A stretch of DNA of 64,000 nucleotides from Mariniflexile fucanivorans (GTDB taxonomy: Bacteria > Bacteroidota > Bacteroidia > Flavobacteriales > Flavobacteriaceae), in NCBI RefSeq assembly GCF_004341235.1, contig NZ_SLUP01000002.1, positions 310,001-374,000 on the forward strand, in the 5' to 3' direction. Every line of letters begins with the position of its first letter. The first letter of the stretch is position 1. The notes beneath the pieces are model-generated. The model was not told the origin of the DNA and made no database searches. It saw nothing but the letters and a program-made list of their open reading frames with translations. A program made the position numbers and the translations under genes. Shown piece after piece: positions 48,599-58,293 of this stretch.

Positions 48599-49132
48599 AT
48601 GTTTTTTGAAACCTACAAAATCGAATTAATAAAAACTGGTTTTTTACTTCTTACTTTACTTATCGTTCGATTTGTTTTAACAACACTCATCACAAAAATA
48701 TCACGTAAAAAAGGCATTAACTTAGCACGTATTCATTTAATAAACAGATATGTATCGGTTACATTATTTTTAATTGCTCTTATTATTATTCCTTTTATTT
48801 TTGGAACAGAAGCACACGATTTAGTAGTTATATTTTCATCTGTTTTTGCCGTAATTGGTATTGGTTTATTTGCTATTTGGTCTATTTTAAGCAACATTAC
48901 TTCTGGCATTATTATGTTCTTTTCATTTCCTTATAAGGTAGGAGACAAAATTCAAATACACGATAAGGATTTTCCGCTTGAAGGCATTATTGAAGATATT
49001 AGAGCATTCCAACTGCATTTACGCTTAGAGAATGGCGACTTAGTAACCTATCCCAATAATTTAATGCTACAAAGAGCGGTAACACTTATTCAAAAAGATG
49101 CCATAGACGATGATAGTATAGCAGATATTTAA
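48599..49132 (+). CDS. Small MscS-family mechanosensitive channel
   Basis: 177 aa, shorter than E. coli MscS (286). Three hydrophobic helices, the pore-lining third one AIWSILSNITSGIIMFFSFPYKVGDKIQI, then a short beta domain with IIEDIRAFQLHLRLENGDLVTYPNN. The C-terminal alpha/beta cage domain is missing, which is known for short family members. Likely a tension-gated channel. Confidence 0.88.
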   Translation: MFFETYKIELIKTGFLLLTLLIVRFVLTTLITKISRKKGINLARIHLINRYVSVTLFLIALIIIPFIFGTEAHDLVVIFSSVFAVIGIGLFAIWSILSNITSGIIMFFSFPYKVGDKIQIHDKDFPLEGIIEDIRAFQLHLRLENGDLVTYPNNLMLQRAVTLIQKDAIDDDSIADI

Positions 49133-49152
49133 ATATTTCATATATTTATTAA

Positions 49153-50220
49153 ATGGCTAAAAACAGAATAAAAAAGCAGCATAAAAAAATAGGGAAAGCA
49201 CCCGGTAGCATGATTTATACCGGAGAAAAATCTACTAAAAAACTATTCATTGAAGTTTTCGATTATAACGTTGAAAAATGTACCGAAGAAGAACTTCCAA
49301 CTATTGAACATGCTTTCGATTTTAAAGGTTCCGATTCCGTAACATGGATAAACATTAACGGTTTAAACCATGTTGATGCCATTGAAAAATTAGGTAATCA
49401 CTATAACTTGCACCCCCTTGTTTTAGAGGATATTGTAAGTATTTCACAACGTCCGAAAATAGATGAATATGAAGATTATCTGTTTGTCGTTCTTAAAATG
49501 CTTTATCATGATAAAGATGATAATGTTCTATATGAACAGGTTAGCTTTATTTTAGGTAAAAATTATGTTTTGTCTTTTCAAGAATCGGAAGGTGATGTTT
49601 TTGATACTGTAAGAGAACGCATTAGGCATGGAAAAGGTCGGGTTCGCACGATGCAGTCGGATTATTTACTATACATTTTAATGGATGCTATTGTTGATAA
49701 TTACTTCACTATTATTGAAACATTGGGTGATAAAATTGAAGATTTTGAAACCGATATTTTTAACGGCAACGTAAATAATTCAATTAACAAAGAGATTCAA
49801 GATTTAAAGAGGGAAATTCTAAAAATTCGTCGTTCAATTTATCCGCTTCGCGAAGTAATTAGCAGAATTGATAAACACGAAAGTTCGCTTATTCAAAAAA
49901 GAACAAAAACATTTTACCGCGATATTTACGACCATTTAATACAAGTTACCGAAAACATTGATATTTATCGTGAAATGATTTGGAGTTTAATGGATATGTA
50001 CATGACCACCATTAGCAACAAAATGAATGAAGTTATGAAAGTACTAACCATAATGGCATCCATTTTTATTCCATTAACATTTATTGCTGGGGTTTATGGT
50101 ATGAACTTCGACCATATCCCAGAATTACATTATGAATATGCCTACCCTGTTTTTTGGGGCGTTATGATTATTATATTTTTAGGGATGCTTTATTATTTTA
50201 AACGGAAGAAATGGCTTTAA
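49153..50220 (+). CDS. corA: CorA family magnesium/cobalt transporter
   Basis: 355 aa. A large N-terminal cytoplasmic funnel (WININGLNHVDAIEKLGNHY, LHPLVLEDI), a long helix (IQDLKREILKIRRSIYPLRE), then two C-terminal membrane helices with the YGMN selectivity motif and FDHIPEL loop. CorA forms a pentameric Mg2+ channel in the inner membrane. Starts 20 bp after the MscS-like gene. Confidence 0.95.
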   Translation: MAKNRIKKQHKKIGKAPGSMIYTGEKSTKKLFIEVFDYNVEKCTEEELPTIEHAFDFKGSDSVTWININGLNHVDAIEKLGNHYNLHPLVLEDIVSISQRPKIDEYEDYLFVVLKMLYHDKDDNVLYEQVSFILGKNYVLSFQESEGDVFDTVRERIRHGKGRVRTMQSDYLLYILMDAIVDNYFTIIETLGDKIEDFETDIFNGNVNNSINKEIQDLKREILKIRRSIYPLREVISRIDKHESSLIQKRTKTFYRDIYDHLIQVTENIDIYREMIWSLMDMYMTTISNKMNEVMKVLTIMASIFIPLTFIAGVYGMNFDHIPELHYEYAYPVFWGVMIIIFLGMLYYFKRKKWL

Positions 50221-50371
50221 TACTAGTTGCTTAATGCATGCCAATTAATACTTTTTTTTATAAAATCCTGAACCGTAAATTATAAATTTATTGAACGTTA
50301 AATAAACATTAAAACCACCAAGTAGCCCCTATTACTTTGTTATATTTGATTTTTTAGCTAAAAAATCAAAC

Positions 50372-52894
50372 ATGCAAAGAGTTTTACTTTCTTTTATATT
50401 CCTATTTTATTTTTCGTTTTCCCACGCACAAAAACCTATAACACATTCATCTTCAAGTATTTTTGAATCCATTCAAAAACTTAATTTTTTAGGGTCGGTT
50501 TTATATATTGCAGCACATCCAGACGATGAAAACACCCGTTTAATTTCATACCTATCGAACCAAGTAAAAGCAAAAACAACGTATTTATCTTTAACACGAG
50601 GTGATGGCGGGCAAAACTTAATTGGTCCAGAAATAAGAGAACTGTTAGGCGTTATCCGTACCCAAGAACTCTTAGCCGCTAGAGGTGTTGATGGGGGTGA
50701 TCAATTATTTACCCGAGCCAACGATTTTGGTTTTTCAAAAGACCCTGATGAAACGTTAGCCATTTGGAACAAAGAAGCTGTTTTAAGCGATGTGGTTTTA
50801 GCTATAAGAAAGCTTAAACCAGACATTATAATTAACCGTTTTGACCATAGAACACCAGGAACTACTCATGGTCATCACACCGCTTCTGCCCTATTAAGTT
50901 ATGAAGCGTTCGATTTAGCTAATAATGCTTCTGCCTTTCCAGAATTGCAAAAACAAGCTAGCCCTTGGCAACCAAAACGTTTGTTTTTTAATACCAATTC
51001 TTGGTTTTATCGCTCGCAAAAGGAATTTGATGAAGCCAATAAAGATAACAGACTTAGTTTTGATATTGGAATCTTTTATCCTTTAAAAGGACAATCAAAT
51101 AACGAAATGGCTTCCATAGCAAGTAGCCAACATTTAAGCCAAGGTTTTGGAAGAGTATCGCAACGCGGTACTCAAAATGAATATTTAGAATTTTTAAAAG
51201 GTGATGCGTTAACAGATAACCAAAATTTATTCGAGGGTATAGACACCTCATGGAATCGGATAAAAGGCGGAAAAGCTATAGGCAACATATTAAATTCTAT
51301 TGAAGCTAATTTCAATTTCAAAAATCCATCAGAACACTTATCACAATTAGTAGAAGCTTATAAATTGCTCCAAAACATTGAAGACACACATTGGAAAACC
51401 CAAAAAACAAATGAGCTAAAATCGATTATAGAAATGTGTACGGGTTTATTTTTAGAAGCATCGGCAGAAACACCATCCTCAACTTTAAACCAAACAATTA
51501 AAATCAATATTGAGGCTCTAAACAGAAGCAATCAAAACATTGTTTTAGAAAGTGTGACGCAAGGAGATGGAAAAACCATTTCAAAAAATATAGCATTAAA
51601 AAATAATGATTCTGAAAAGTTCGATACTGATTATTATATTTCTACGGAAGAAAAAAATACGTCACCATACTGGTTAAACACAAAAGGAACATTAGGCATG
51701 TATACTGTTGAAAACAAATTATTTATAGGTTTACCAGAAACACCTAGAAGTATTATTGTTAACTTCAATTTAAAAATAAATAATACCAAAATCACTTTCA
51801 GTAAACCTGTTGTATATCGGTATGCAAAACCAGATAAAGGTGAATTGTACAGACCGTTTGAAATCATTCCTGAAGCTTCGGCTAAAATTTCAGAAAAAGT
51901 CATCATTTTTGAAAATGACAAACAACGTGATATCAATATAATTGTAAAAGCAGGTCGTGATAATTTAGAAGGATATGTTGAAGTTTGCCACCCTAAAGAC
52001 TGGAACGTGTTTCCTGAAAAACAAAAAGTAAATATTGTTCATAAAGGTGAAGAGCAAATACTTACGTTTACGATTGTTCCTCCAAAAAATCAAAGCGAAG
52101 GTTACGTAAGTCCTGTGGTGCATATAAATGATGCCGACTATAACAAAGAACTTATAGAAATCAATTACGAGCATATTCCATTTCAAACTGTTTTATTGCC
52201 AAGTGAAAGCAAAATTGTGAGATTGAATATTAAAAAGAAAGGTGAAAATATCGCCTATATTGCGGGTGCTGGCGATGTGGTTCCTGAAAGTTTACAACAA
52301 ATAGGTTACAACGTTTTAACCATAGAGCCTGAGGCTATAAACGCCGAAACTTTAAGTAAATTTGATGCCGTAGTAATTGGCATTAGAGCTTATAACACCG
52401 TAGAAAACCTTAAATTTAAACAGCAATTGTTATTCGATTTTGTTGCCAATGGAGGTAATATGATTGTACAATACAATACCAGCCGTGGTTTAATCACAGA
52501 TAATTTTTCGCCTTATATGCTAAAATTATCGAATGATAGAGTGACCGATGAAAATGCAGAAGTTCGTTTCCTTACCCCCAATCATCCTATTTTAAACTAT
52601 CCAAACAAAATAACTCAAAAAGATTTTGAAGGCTGGACACAAGAGCGCGGTTTATATTTCCCAAATTCATGGGCTGCAGACTTCACTCCTATCTTATCAA
52701 TGAGCGATAAAAATGAATCCCCAAAAGAGGGTAGTTTATTAGTCGCAAAATACGGAAAAGGCTACTACATATACACAGGTTTGAGCTTTTTTAGGGAATT
52801 TCCAGAAGGCGTTTCTGGTGCTTATAGATTATTCGCCAACATGCTTTCCATAGGAAAAGAAGATTTAAAATTTGAAGCTAAATTAAACGATTAA
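50372..52894 (+). CDS. Large exported PIG-L (LmbE) family deacetylase
   Basis: 840 aa. Signal peptide MQRVLLSFIFLFYFSFSHAQ, PIG-L zinc domain: YIAAHPDDENTRLISYLSNQ (zinc Asp/His), LTRGDGGQN, RFDHRTPGTTHGHHTASALL (zinc His pair). A long C-terminal part contains Ig-like strands and a ThuA-like/GATase-type fold (AVVIGIRAYNTVENL, GGNMIVQYNT). The family removes N-acetyl from sugars. First gene of an operon with the 36-aa peptide and sodium symporter, suggesting salvage of an amino sugar or glycoconjugate (inference). Confidence 0.88.
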   Translation: MQRVLLSFIFLFYFSFSHAQKPITHSSSSIFESIQKLNFLGSVLYIAAHPDDENTRLISYLSNQVKAKTTYLSLTRGDGGQNLIGPEIRELLGVIRTQELLAARGVDGGDQLFTRANDFGFSKDPDETLAIWNKEAVLSDVVLAIRKLKPDIIINRFDHRTPGTTHGHHTASALLSYEAFDLANNASAFPELQKQASPWQPKRLFFNTNSWFYRSQKEFDEANKDNRLSFDIGIFYPLKGQSNNEMASIASSQHLSQGFGRVSQRGTQNEYLEFLKGDALTDNQNLFEGIDTSWNRIKGGKAIGNILNSIEANFNFKNPSEHLSQLVEAYKLLQNIEDTHWKTQKTNELKSIIEMCTGLFLEASAETPSSTLNQTIKINIEALNRSNQNIVLESVTQGDGKTISKNIALKNNDSEKFDTDYYISTEEKNTSPYWLNTKGTLGMYTVENKLFIGLPETPRSIIVNFNLKINNTKITFSKPVVYRYAKPDKGELYRPFEIIPEASAKISEKVIIFENDKQRDINIIVKAGRDNLEGYVEVCHPKDWNVFPEKQKVNIVHKGEEQILTFTIVPPKNQSEGYVSPVVHINDADYNKELIEINYEHIPFQTVLLPSESKIVRLNIKKKGENIAYIAGAGDVVPESLQQIGYNVLTIEPEAINAETLSKFDAVVIGIRAYNTVENLKFKQQLLFDFVANGGNMIVQYNTSRGLITDNFSPYMLKLSNDRVTDENAEVRFLTPNHPILNYPNKITQKDFEGWTQERGLYFPNSWAADFTPILSMSDKNESPKEGSLLVAKYGKGYYIYTGLSFFREFPEGVSGAYRLFANMLSIGKEDLKFEAKLND

Positions 52895-52895
52895 T

Positions 52896-53006
52896 ATGAA
52901 CAAAAACCAACCAACAAAACAGCCTTGGTTAAAATTATATTCTTTAGTTTTAATTGCCAATGCTATTTATTTTATTCTGTTTTACTTAATCATGCAAGCC
53001 TTTTAA
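52896..53006 (+). CDS. 36-aa single-helix membrane peptide upstream of the sodium symporter
   Basis: ATG at 52896, 1 bp after the deacetylase stop; TAA at 53004-53006, 1 bp before the symporter ATG. The product starts MNKNQPTKQPWLKLYSLVL and ends with a hydrophobic helix (IANAIYFILFYLIMQAF). Perfect packing between two genes and the single transmembrane helix make it a credible small symporter partner, like other small auxiliary subunits of SSS transporters. Confidence 0.7.
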   Translation: MNKNQPTKQPWLKLYSLVLIANAIYFILFYLIMQAF

Positions 53007-53007
53007 T

Positions 53008-54717
53008 ATGCAAACATTAAGTCTATTAGATTGGATTGTATTAAGCGCAACTTTACTTGCTATTGTTGGGTATGGCACCTGGCAAACCAAAGGAAGCAAA
53101 AATGTTCAAGATTATTTAAAAGGCGGAAACACCTCAAAATGGTGGACTATTGGCCTATCGGTTATGGCAACCCAAGCAAGTGCCATCACCTTTCTTTCAA
53201 CCCCTGGGCAAGCTTATAACGACGGTATGGGCTTTGTTCAATTTTATTTTGGATTGCCTATTGCCATGGTGGTTATTTGCATGGTATTTATTCCGTTGTA
53301 TCACCGTTTAAATGTATATACAGCTTACGAATTTTTAGAAAATCGTTTCGATTTAAAAACCAGAACTTTAACAGCTATTTTATTCTTGATTCAGCGTGGT
53401 TTAGCGGCTGGTATTACCATTTTTGCACCTGCCATTATTTTATCGGTAGTTTTGGGTTGGGATCTTTTAACCCTGAACATCATTATTGGGTTTCTTGTTA
53501 TTATTTACACCGTTTCTGGTGGAACACGTGCCGTAAACGTGACACAAAAACACCAAATGGTGGTTATTTTTATTGGTATGTTTATCGCCTTTTTCTTAAT
53601 TGTTGATAAGCTTCCGCAAGATATTACATTTACAAAAGCATTGAACATTGCTAGTGCTAATGGAAAAATGGAAATTTTAGATTTTTCATTCGATTTGAAT
53701 AACCGCTACACCTTTTGGAGTGGTATTATTGGTGGTACGTTTTTAATGCTGTCTTATTTTGGAACCGACCAAAGCCAAGTACAGCGCTATTTATCTGGAA
53801 AATCGGTTAAGGAAATGCAATTGGGATTGATTTTTAACGGACTTTTAAAAGTACCCATGCAATTTTTTATTCTGTTAGTTGGTGTTATGGTTTTTGTATT
53901 TTATCAGTTTAATGAAGCGCCTATAAACTTCAACCCAACAGCAACAGAAGTCGTTTTAAATTCGGAATATGCTGAGGAATACATAAACCTTCAAAAAGAA
54001 CAACAAATCCTTTTTAACAATAAACAAGACTACATAAAATCGTTTGTTAATTCTGATAACCCTGAAGCTACAAGTTATATTTCAGCAGCAAACAAACACA
54101 ATGATTCCCTTAGAAATCGAGCCAGAATTTTAATTGAAAAAGCAGGGAAAAATCAAAATATAAAAGTTGAAAGCAACGATAAAGATTATGTGTTTATTCA
54201 TTTTATTTTGAACAATTTACCACGGGGTTTAATAGGCTTATTATTGGCCGTTATTTTAAGTGCTGCCATGTCCAGTACCGCAAGTGAATTGAACGCATTG
54301 GGCTCTACCACTACCATCGATTTATACAAACGAAACACGGGTGAAAAAACCGAAGAACACATGGTAAAAGCCTCCAAATGGTTTACCTTTGCGTGGGGCA
54401 TTATGGCTATTGGTGTTGCCTGTGTTGCTAATCTTGCAGAAAATTTAATTCAACTTGTTAACATTATTGGGTCTATTTTCTATGGCAATGTGTTGGGCAT
54501 CTTTTTATTGGCTTTTTTCTTCAAGTTTGTAAAAGGACAGGCTGTTTTTATAGCTGCTATTGTAACACAATTAGTTGTAATTGCATTGTTTTTCCTTAAT
54601 GAATACCACATAATAAATCTGCCATTTTTATGGCTAAACTTTGTAGGCTGTGCTATTGTAATAGTTATTGCATGCTTACTTCAATTAAATAATAAAAATG
54701 ACAGAATTACCGCTTAA
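53008..54717 (+). CDS. Sodium:solute symporter (SSS/SGLT family)
   Basis: 569 aa, about 13-14 membrane helices. Family landmarks: DWIVLSATLLAIVGYGTWQT, KGGNTSKWWTIGLSVMATQA, the sodium-site region SGGTRAVNVTQKHQ, FGTDQSQVQRYLSG and AVILSAAMSSTASELNALGS. An extra soluble segment of about 90 residues (about 315-395) interrupts the core before helix 10. Sugar, sialate or other solute is likely; the neighbouring deacetylase and dehydrogenase suggest a sugar. Overlaps the next gene by 20 bp. Confidence 0.93.
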   Translation: MQTLSLLDWIVLSATLLAIVGYGTWQTKGSKNVQDYLKGGNTSKWWTIGLSVMATQASAITFLSTPGQAYNDGMGFVQFYFGLPIAMVVICMVFIPLYHRLNVYTAYEFLENRFDLKTRTLTAILFLIQRGLAAGITIFAPAIILSVVLGWDLLTLNIIIGFLVIIYTVSGGTRAVNVTQKHQMVVIFIGMFIAFFLIVDKLPQDITFTKALNIASANGKMEILDFSFDLNNRYTFWSGIIGGTFLMLSYFGTDQSQVQRYLSGKSVKEMQLGLIFNGLLKVPMQFFILLVGVMVFVFYQFNEAPINFNPTATEVVLNSEYAEEYINLQKEQQILFNNKQDYIKSFVNSDNPEATSYISAANKHNDSLRNRARILIEKAGKNQNIKVESNDKDYVFIHFILNNLPRGLIGLLLAVILSAAMSSTASELNALGSTTTIDLYKRNTGEKTEEHMVKASKWFTFAWGIMAIGVACVANLAENLIQLVNIIGSIFYGNVLGIFLLAFFFKFVKGQAVFIAAIVTQLVVIALFFLNEYHIINLPFLWLNFVGCAIVIVIACLLQLNNKNDRITA

Positions 54718-55681
54718 AAGAATAAAATGGGGCATTATTGGTTTAGGCTCTATAGCAAATAAATTTGCAACCGATTTAGCAACTATTGATGATGCCGAAT
54801 TATACGCGGTTGCCTCCAGAGATCAAGAAAAAGCAGATTATTTTGCTGATAAACACAATGCCCGAAAAGCATACAACAGCTACGAAGCATTAGCAAACGA
54901 TCCAGAAATTGATGCTGTGTATATTGCCACACCGCATGCTTTACACAAAGAAAATGCACTTATGTGTTTAGAAAAAGGTATTGCTGTTTTAGGTGAAAAG
55001 CCTTTTGCAATGAATGCCCAAGAAGTGGAAGAAATGATAGCAAAAGCCAAAGAAAAAAAGGTTCTTTTAATGGAAGCACTTTGGACCTATTTTTTACCGC
55101 ACTACCAATTTGTTATAAAAGAATTGAAGAATAAAACCTATGGTAACATCTTGAAAATTGAAAGTGATTTCGGATTTCAACGGCCATACAATACCAAAGC
55201 CAGATTGTTTAATAAAGCCATGGGCGGTGGTAGTTTATTAGATATTGGCATCTACCCTATTTTTGCGACGCTTTCAACTTTAGGCACTCCTAAAAACATG
55301 GAAGCTTCTGCTACCTTTTTTGAAAATGGCACTGATTCTACATGTAATATGGTTTTAAGTTATGAAAACGATGTGAAAGCATATTTAAAAAGCTCGCTTG
55401 TAGATGTTTTGCCTACGCAAGCCATTTTCTATTGTGAAAAAGGAACACTGAAAATTGATACGCAATTCCATGCGCCAACAACAGTTACCATTATTGCTCA
55501 TGGAAAGGAAGAAACCAAAGATTTTGGATACAATACCATTGGGTATAACTATGAAGCTATTCATTTTAACCAATTAATTCGTGAAGGGAAAACCGAAAGC
55601 GATATTATGACTTTTGATTTTAGCCGAAAATTGATAAAAACACTTGATGATATTCGTGAAATTATTGGATTAGAATATTAA
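54698..55681 (+). CDS. Gfo/Idh/MocA family oxidoreductase
   Basis: 327 aa. N-terminal Rossmann IKWGIIGLGSIANKFATDLA, then AVASRDQEKADYFADKH, DAVYIATPHALHKENALMCL, GEKPFAMNAQEVEEMI, the catalytic-type GGGSLLDIGIYPI. Resembles trans-1,2-dihydrobenzene-1,2-diol / xylose-type NADP dehydrogenases. Its ATG lies inside the symporter gene, so it is coupled with transport. Confidence 0.92.
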   Translation: MTELPLKRIKWGIIGLGSIANKFATDLATIDDAELYAVASRDQEKADYFADKHNARKAYNSYEALANDPEIDAVYIATPHALHKENALMCLEKGIAVLGEKPFAMNAQEVEEMIAKAKEKKVLLMEALWTYFLPHYQFVIKELKNKTYGNILKIESDFGFQRPYNTKARLFNKAMGGGSLLDIGIYPIFATLSTLGTPKNMEASATFFENGTDSTCNMVLSYENDVKAYLKSSLVDVLPTQAIFYCEKGTLKIDTQFHAPTTVTIIAHGKEETKDFGYNTIGYNYEAIHFNQLIREGKTESDIMTFDFSRKLIKTLDDIREIIGLEY

Positions 55682-55766
55682 ATACCGTTCAACCGCATTA
55701 TTTTACTAATATTTTGTGTTTAATCTAAGTAAGTTTTACTTGCTCTTATTTTGTTGAAAAATAGAT

Positions 55767-55774
55767 TATATTTG
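55767..55774 (+). promoter_or_regulatory. -7 element (TATATTTG) of the DUF2339-DUF3999 operon
   Basis: Perfect TAnnTTTG, 20 bp before the ATG. A TTTG at 55750-55753 is closer than the usual spacing, so the -33 element is unclear. Confidence 0.45.
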
Positions 55775-55794
55775 ACCTTCACAAATTAAATATT

Positions 55795-58293
55795 ATGGAG
55801 GGTTTTCTACTTATAATTATTCTAATATTACTCGTTATTATTCTTTCTAAAAACGGTTCACATTATAAAGAAATTAATAATTCCATAGATGGCCTCCATC
55901 AAAAACTAAATCAACTTAGAAAAGACTTATCTTCTTTAGAAAATTCAAGCGTTAAGGCTAAAGAAGATGTAAAACCAGCTACAAAAGCTGAACCAATAAT
56001 AATAATAAAACCGGTTGAAGAAAAACCAATTATTATACCTCCAAAACCTATTATTGCAGATGCTATTTCTAAACCTATTCCTGTTCCTAAACCAGCTCCT
56101 GCTCCTGAGCCTGTTAAATCTAAAGAACCTGTAATTCCTAAAAAATCTTGGTATGAAACATTTAAGGAAAACAACCCAGATTTAGAAAAGTTTATTGGTG
56201 AAAATCTTATTAATAAAATCGGGATTCTGATTTTAGTTTTAGGCATCAGCTTTTTTGTAAAATATGCTATTGACAAAAACTGGATTAATGAATATGCCCG
56301 TGTGGGAATTGGTATTTTATGCGGTTCGTTGGTTATGGGAATTGCCCATAAACTCAAAAAAAACTATGCAGCGTTTAGCTCGGTTATGGTTGCTGGTGCC
56401 ATCAGTATCTTTTATTTTACCATTGCTATTGCGTTTCATGAATACCAGTTGTTTAACCAAACCGTGGCGTTTGTTATCATGGTTGTTATTACTGCGTTTA
56501 GTGTGTTAATTTCAGTCGCTTATAACCGGCAAGAATTGGCGGTTCTATCGTTAATTGGTGGTTTTGCAGTACCTTTTATGGTAAGTACGGGTAGTGGCAA
56601 TTACATGGTATTGTTCACATACATTGCCATTTTAAACATTGGGATTTTAGCCATTTCGTATTTTAAAAAATGGAAAGTTGTTACCATATTATCATTCATC
56701 TTTACCACACTACTTTTCTTTTCGTGGGTTGTAAAAGAATTAATGAACGACACTTTACCGCATGCTGGAGCACTTACCTTCGCAACACTTTTCTATTTTA
56801 TATTTAGCATCATTATTGTGTTAAATAACCTGAGAAACAAAGGTACTTTCTCAATAATTGAATATGGAATTCTTATTGCAAATACTTTCTTTTTCTTCGG
56901 AATTGGATTAACCATTATCCACGATTGGGAACTTCAAATAAAAGGTGTTTTCACATTGTCGTTGGCCGTTTATAATTTAGTATATGCCATCATTCTTTAT
57001 AAAAAATTCGGGTTAGACAAAAATGCCATTTATCTATTAATTGGTTTAACGTTAACTTTTGTAACCTTAACTATTCCAATTCAATTTAAAGGAAATTACA
57101 TCACGCTATTTTGGGCAGCCGAAGCTGTTTTGTTATTTTGGTTATCTCAAAAATCGAAAATCAATGGCTTTAAATATGGGGCTATTATTGTACAAGGATT
57201 AAGTATTATAAGTTTGATGATAGATTGGGTACAGAAATACGATATGTACAATGAAACCACATTGCAAATTATTTTAAACCCCATATTTATTACAGGTATT
57301 GTTGTGGTGGCTGCATTAATAGCTACCTATTTTATTATTAAAAAAGAAACCGTTAATTTTAAAGTTTTAGGTTTCGAATTAAACCTTTCACTTTATAAAA
57401 ACCTGCTTTTAGTGGCGGCAATTGGTATTGGTTATTTAGTTGGTATTCTTGAAATTATTTACCAATCCAATCAATATATTGCCAACCAAGCTTCGGCACT
57501 TTCGTTTGCAGTTGCCTATCATTTTGTATTTAGCAGCATATTATTATTTTTTGGGTTAAGAAGTAAAAATATACAATTTACTAAAGTAACCCTACTACTT
57601 GCCATGGTTAATATCGTGTTTTACATATTGTTTTTTTATAAGCTCTCTTCCAATGAAATGGCTTCAAATTATAATTTAGAAACCAATTATAACTATGCAT
57701 TTTTGTTTCATTATGTTATTCTTGCTTGCTTAATTTACTTCGGCATTTCTCTACTAAATCATGCAAAAGAAAAACCTGTTTTTAGCTTTTTACAATCTAA
57801 AATCGCCCTTTGGATTTTTGCTTTTGCCATGGTATATGTTTTTAGTAATGAAATTATTGTTCATAGTATAAAATTAACGCCGCAATTAGTTGATGTCACC
57901 GAATTGAACACAAATTATCCAACTCAAACTACCAACGATACGTATTACGACGACTACGGCAGAACGAGTTTTATTAATAGCGAATTTAATGATGTAAAAC
58001 GTCAAATTATTAAAATTGGGTATCCCATTTTGTGGGGTTTTTTATCGTTTGTGTTTTTAATTATAGGTATAAAAAGACAATGGAAACAATTACGAATTAT
58101 AGCGCTTTCACTTTTAGGAATAACCATTATAAAACTATTTGTTTATGATATTAATAATGTATCAGAAACTGGGAAAATTATAGCATTCATCCTTTTAGGC
58201 GTACTTGTTTTAGTGATTTCATTCGTATATCAAAAAATTAAAAAACTAGTAGTAGATACTGATGCTTCTAAAAACCCAGACACCAATGTATAA
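55795..58293 (+). CDS. DUF2339 polytopic membrane protein
   Basis: 832 aa. An N-terminal helix, a coiled coil (NNSIDGLHQKLNQLRKDLSS), a Pro-rich linker (about 63-115, with Lys-Pro and Ala-Pro repeats), then roughly twenty membrane helices opening with WYETFKENNPDLEKFIGENL and INKIGILILVLGISFFVKYA, the DUF2339 signature. The family is found beside DUF3999 proteins, as here. Function unknown; an envelope or surface-glycan role has been suggested only by context. Confidence 0.9.
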   Translation: MEGFLLIIILILLVIILSKNGSHYKEINNSIDGLHQKLNQLRKDLSSLENSSVKAKEDVKPATKAEPIIIIKPVEEKPIIIPPKPIIADAISKPIPVPKPAPAPEPVKSKEPVIPKKSWYETFKENNPDLEKFIGENLINKIGILILVLGISFFVKYAIDKNWINEYARVGIGILCGSLVMGIAHKLKKNYAAFSSVMVAGAISIFYFTIAIAFHEYQLFNQTVAFVIMVVITAFSVLISVAYNRQELAVLSLIGGFAVPFMVSTGSGNYMVLFTYIAILNIGILAISYFKKWKVVTILSFIFTTLLFFSWVVKELMNDTLPHAGALTFATLFYFIFSIIIVLNNLRNKGTFSIIEYGILIANTFFFFGIGLTIIHDWELQIKGVFTLSLAVYNLVYAIILYKKFGLDKNAIYLLIGLTLTFVTLTIPIQFKGNYITLFWAAEAVLLFWLSQKSKINGFKYGAIIVQGLSIISLMIDWVQKYDMYNETTLQIILNPIFITGIVVVAALIATYFIIKKETVNFKVLGFELNLSLYKNLLLVAAIGIGYLVGILEIIYQSNQYIANQASALSFAVAYHFVFSSILLFFGLRSKNIQFTKVTLLLAMVNIVFYILFFYKLSSNEMASNYNLETNYNYAFLFHYVILACLIYFGISLLNHAKEKPVFSFLQSKIALWIFAFAMVYVFSNEIIVHSIKLTPQLVDVTELNTNYPTQTTNDTYYDDYGRTSFINSEFNDVKRQIIKIGYPILWGFLSFVFLIIGIKRQWKQLRIIALSLLGITIIKLFVYDINNVSETGKIIAFILLGVLVLVISFVYQKIKKLVVDTDASKNPDTNV

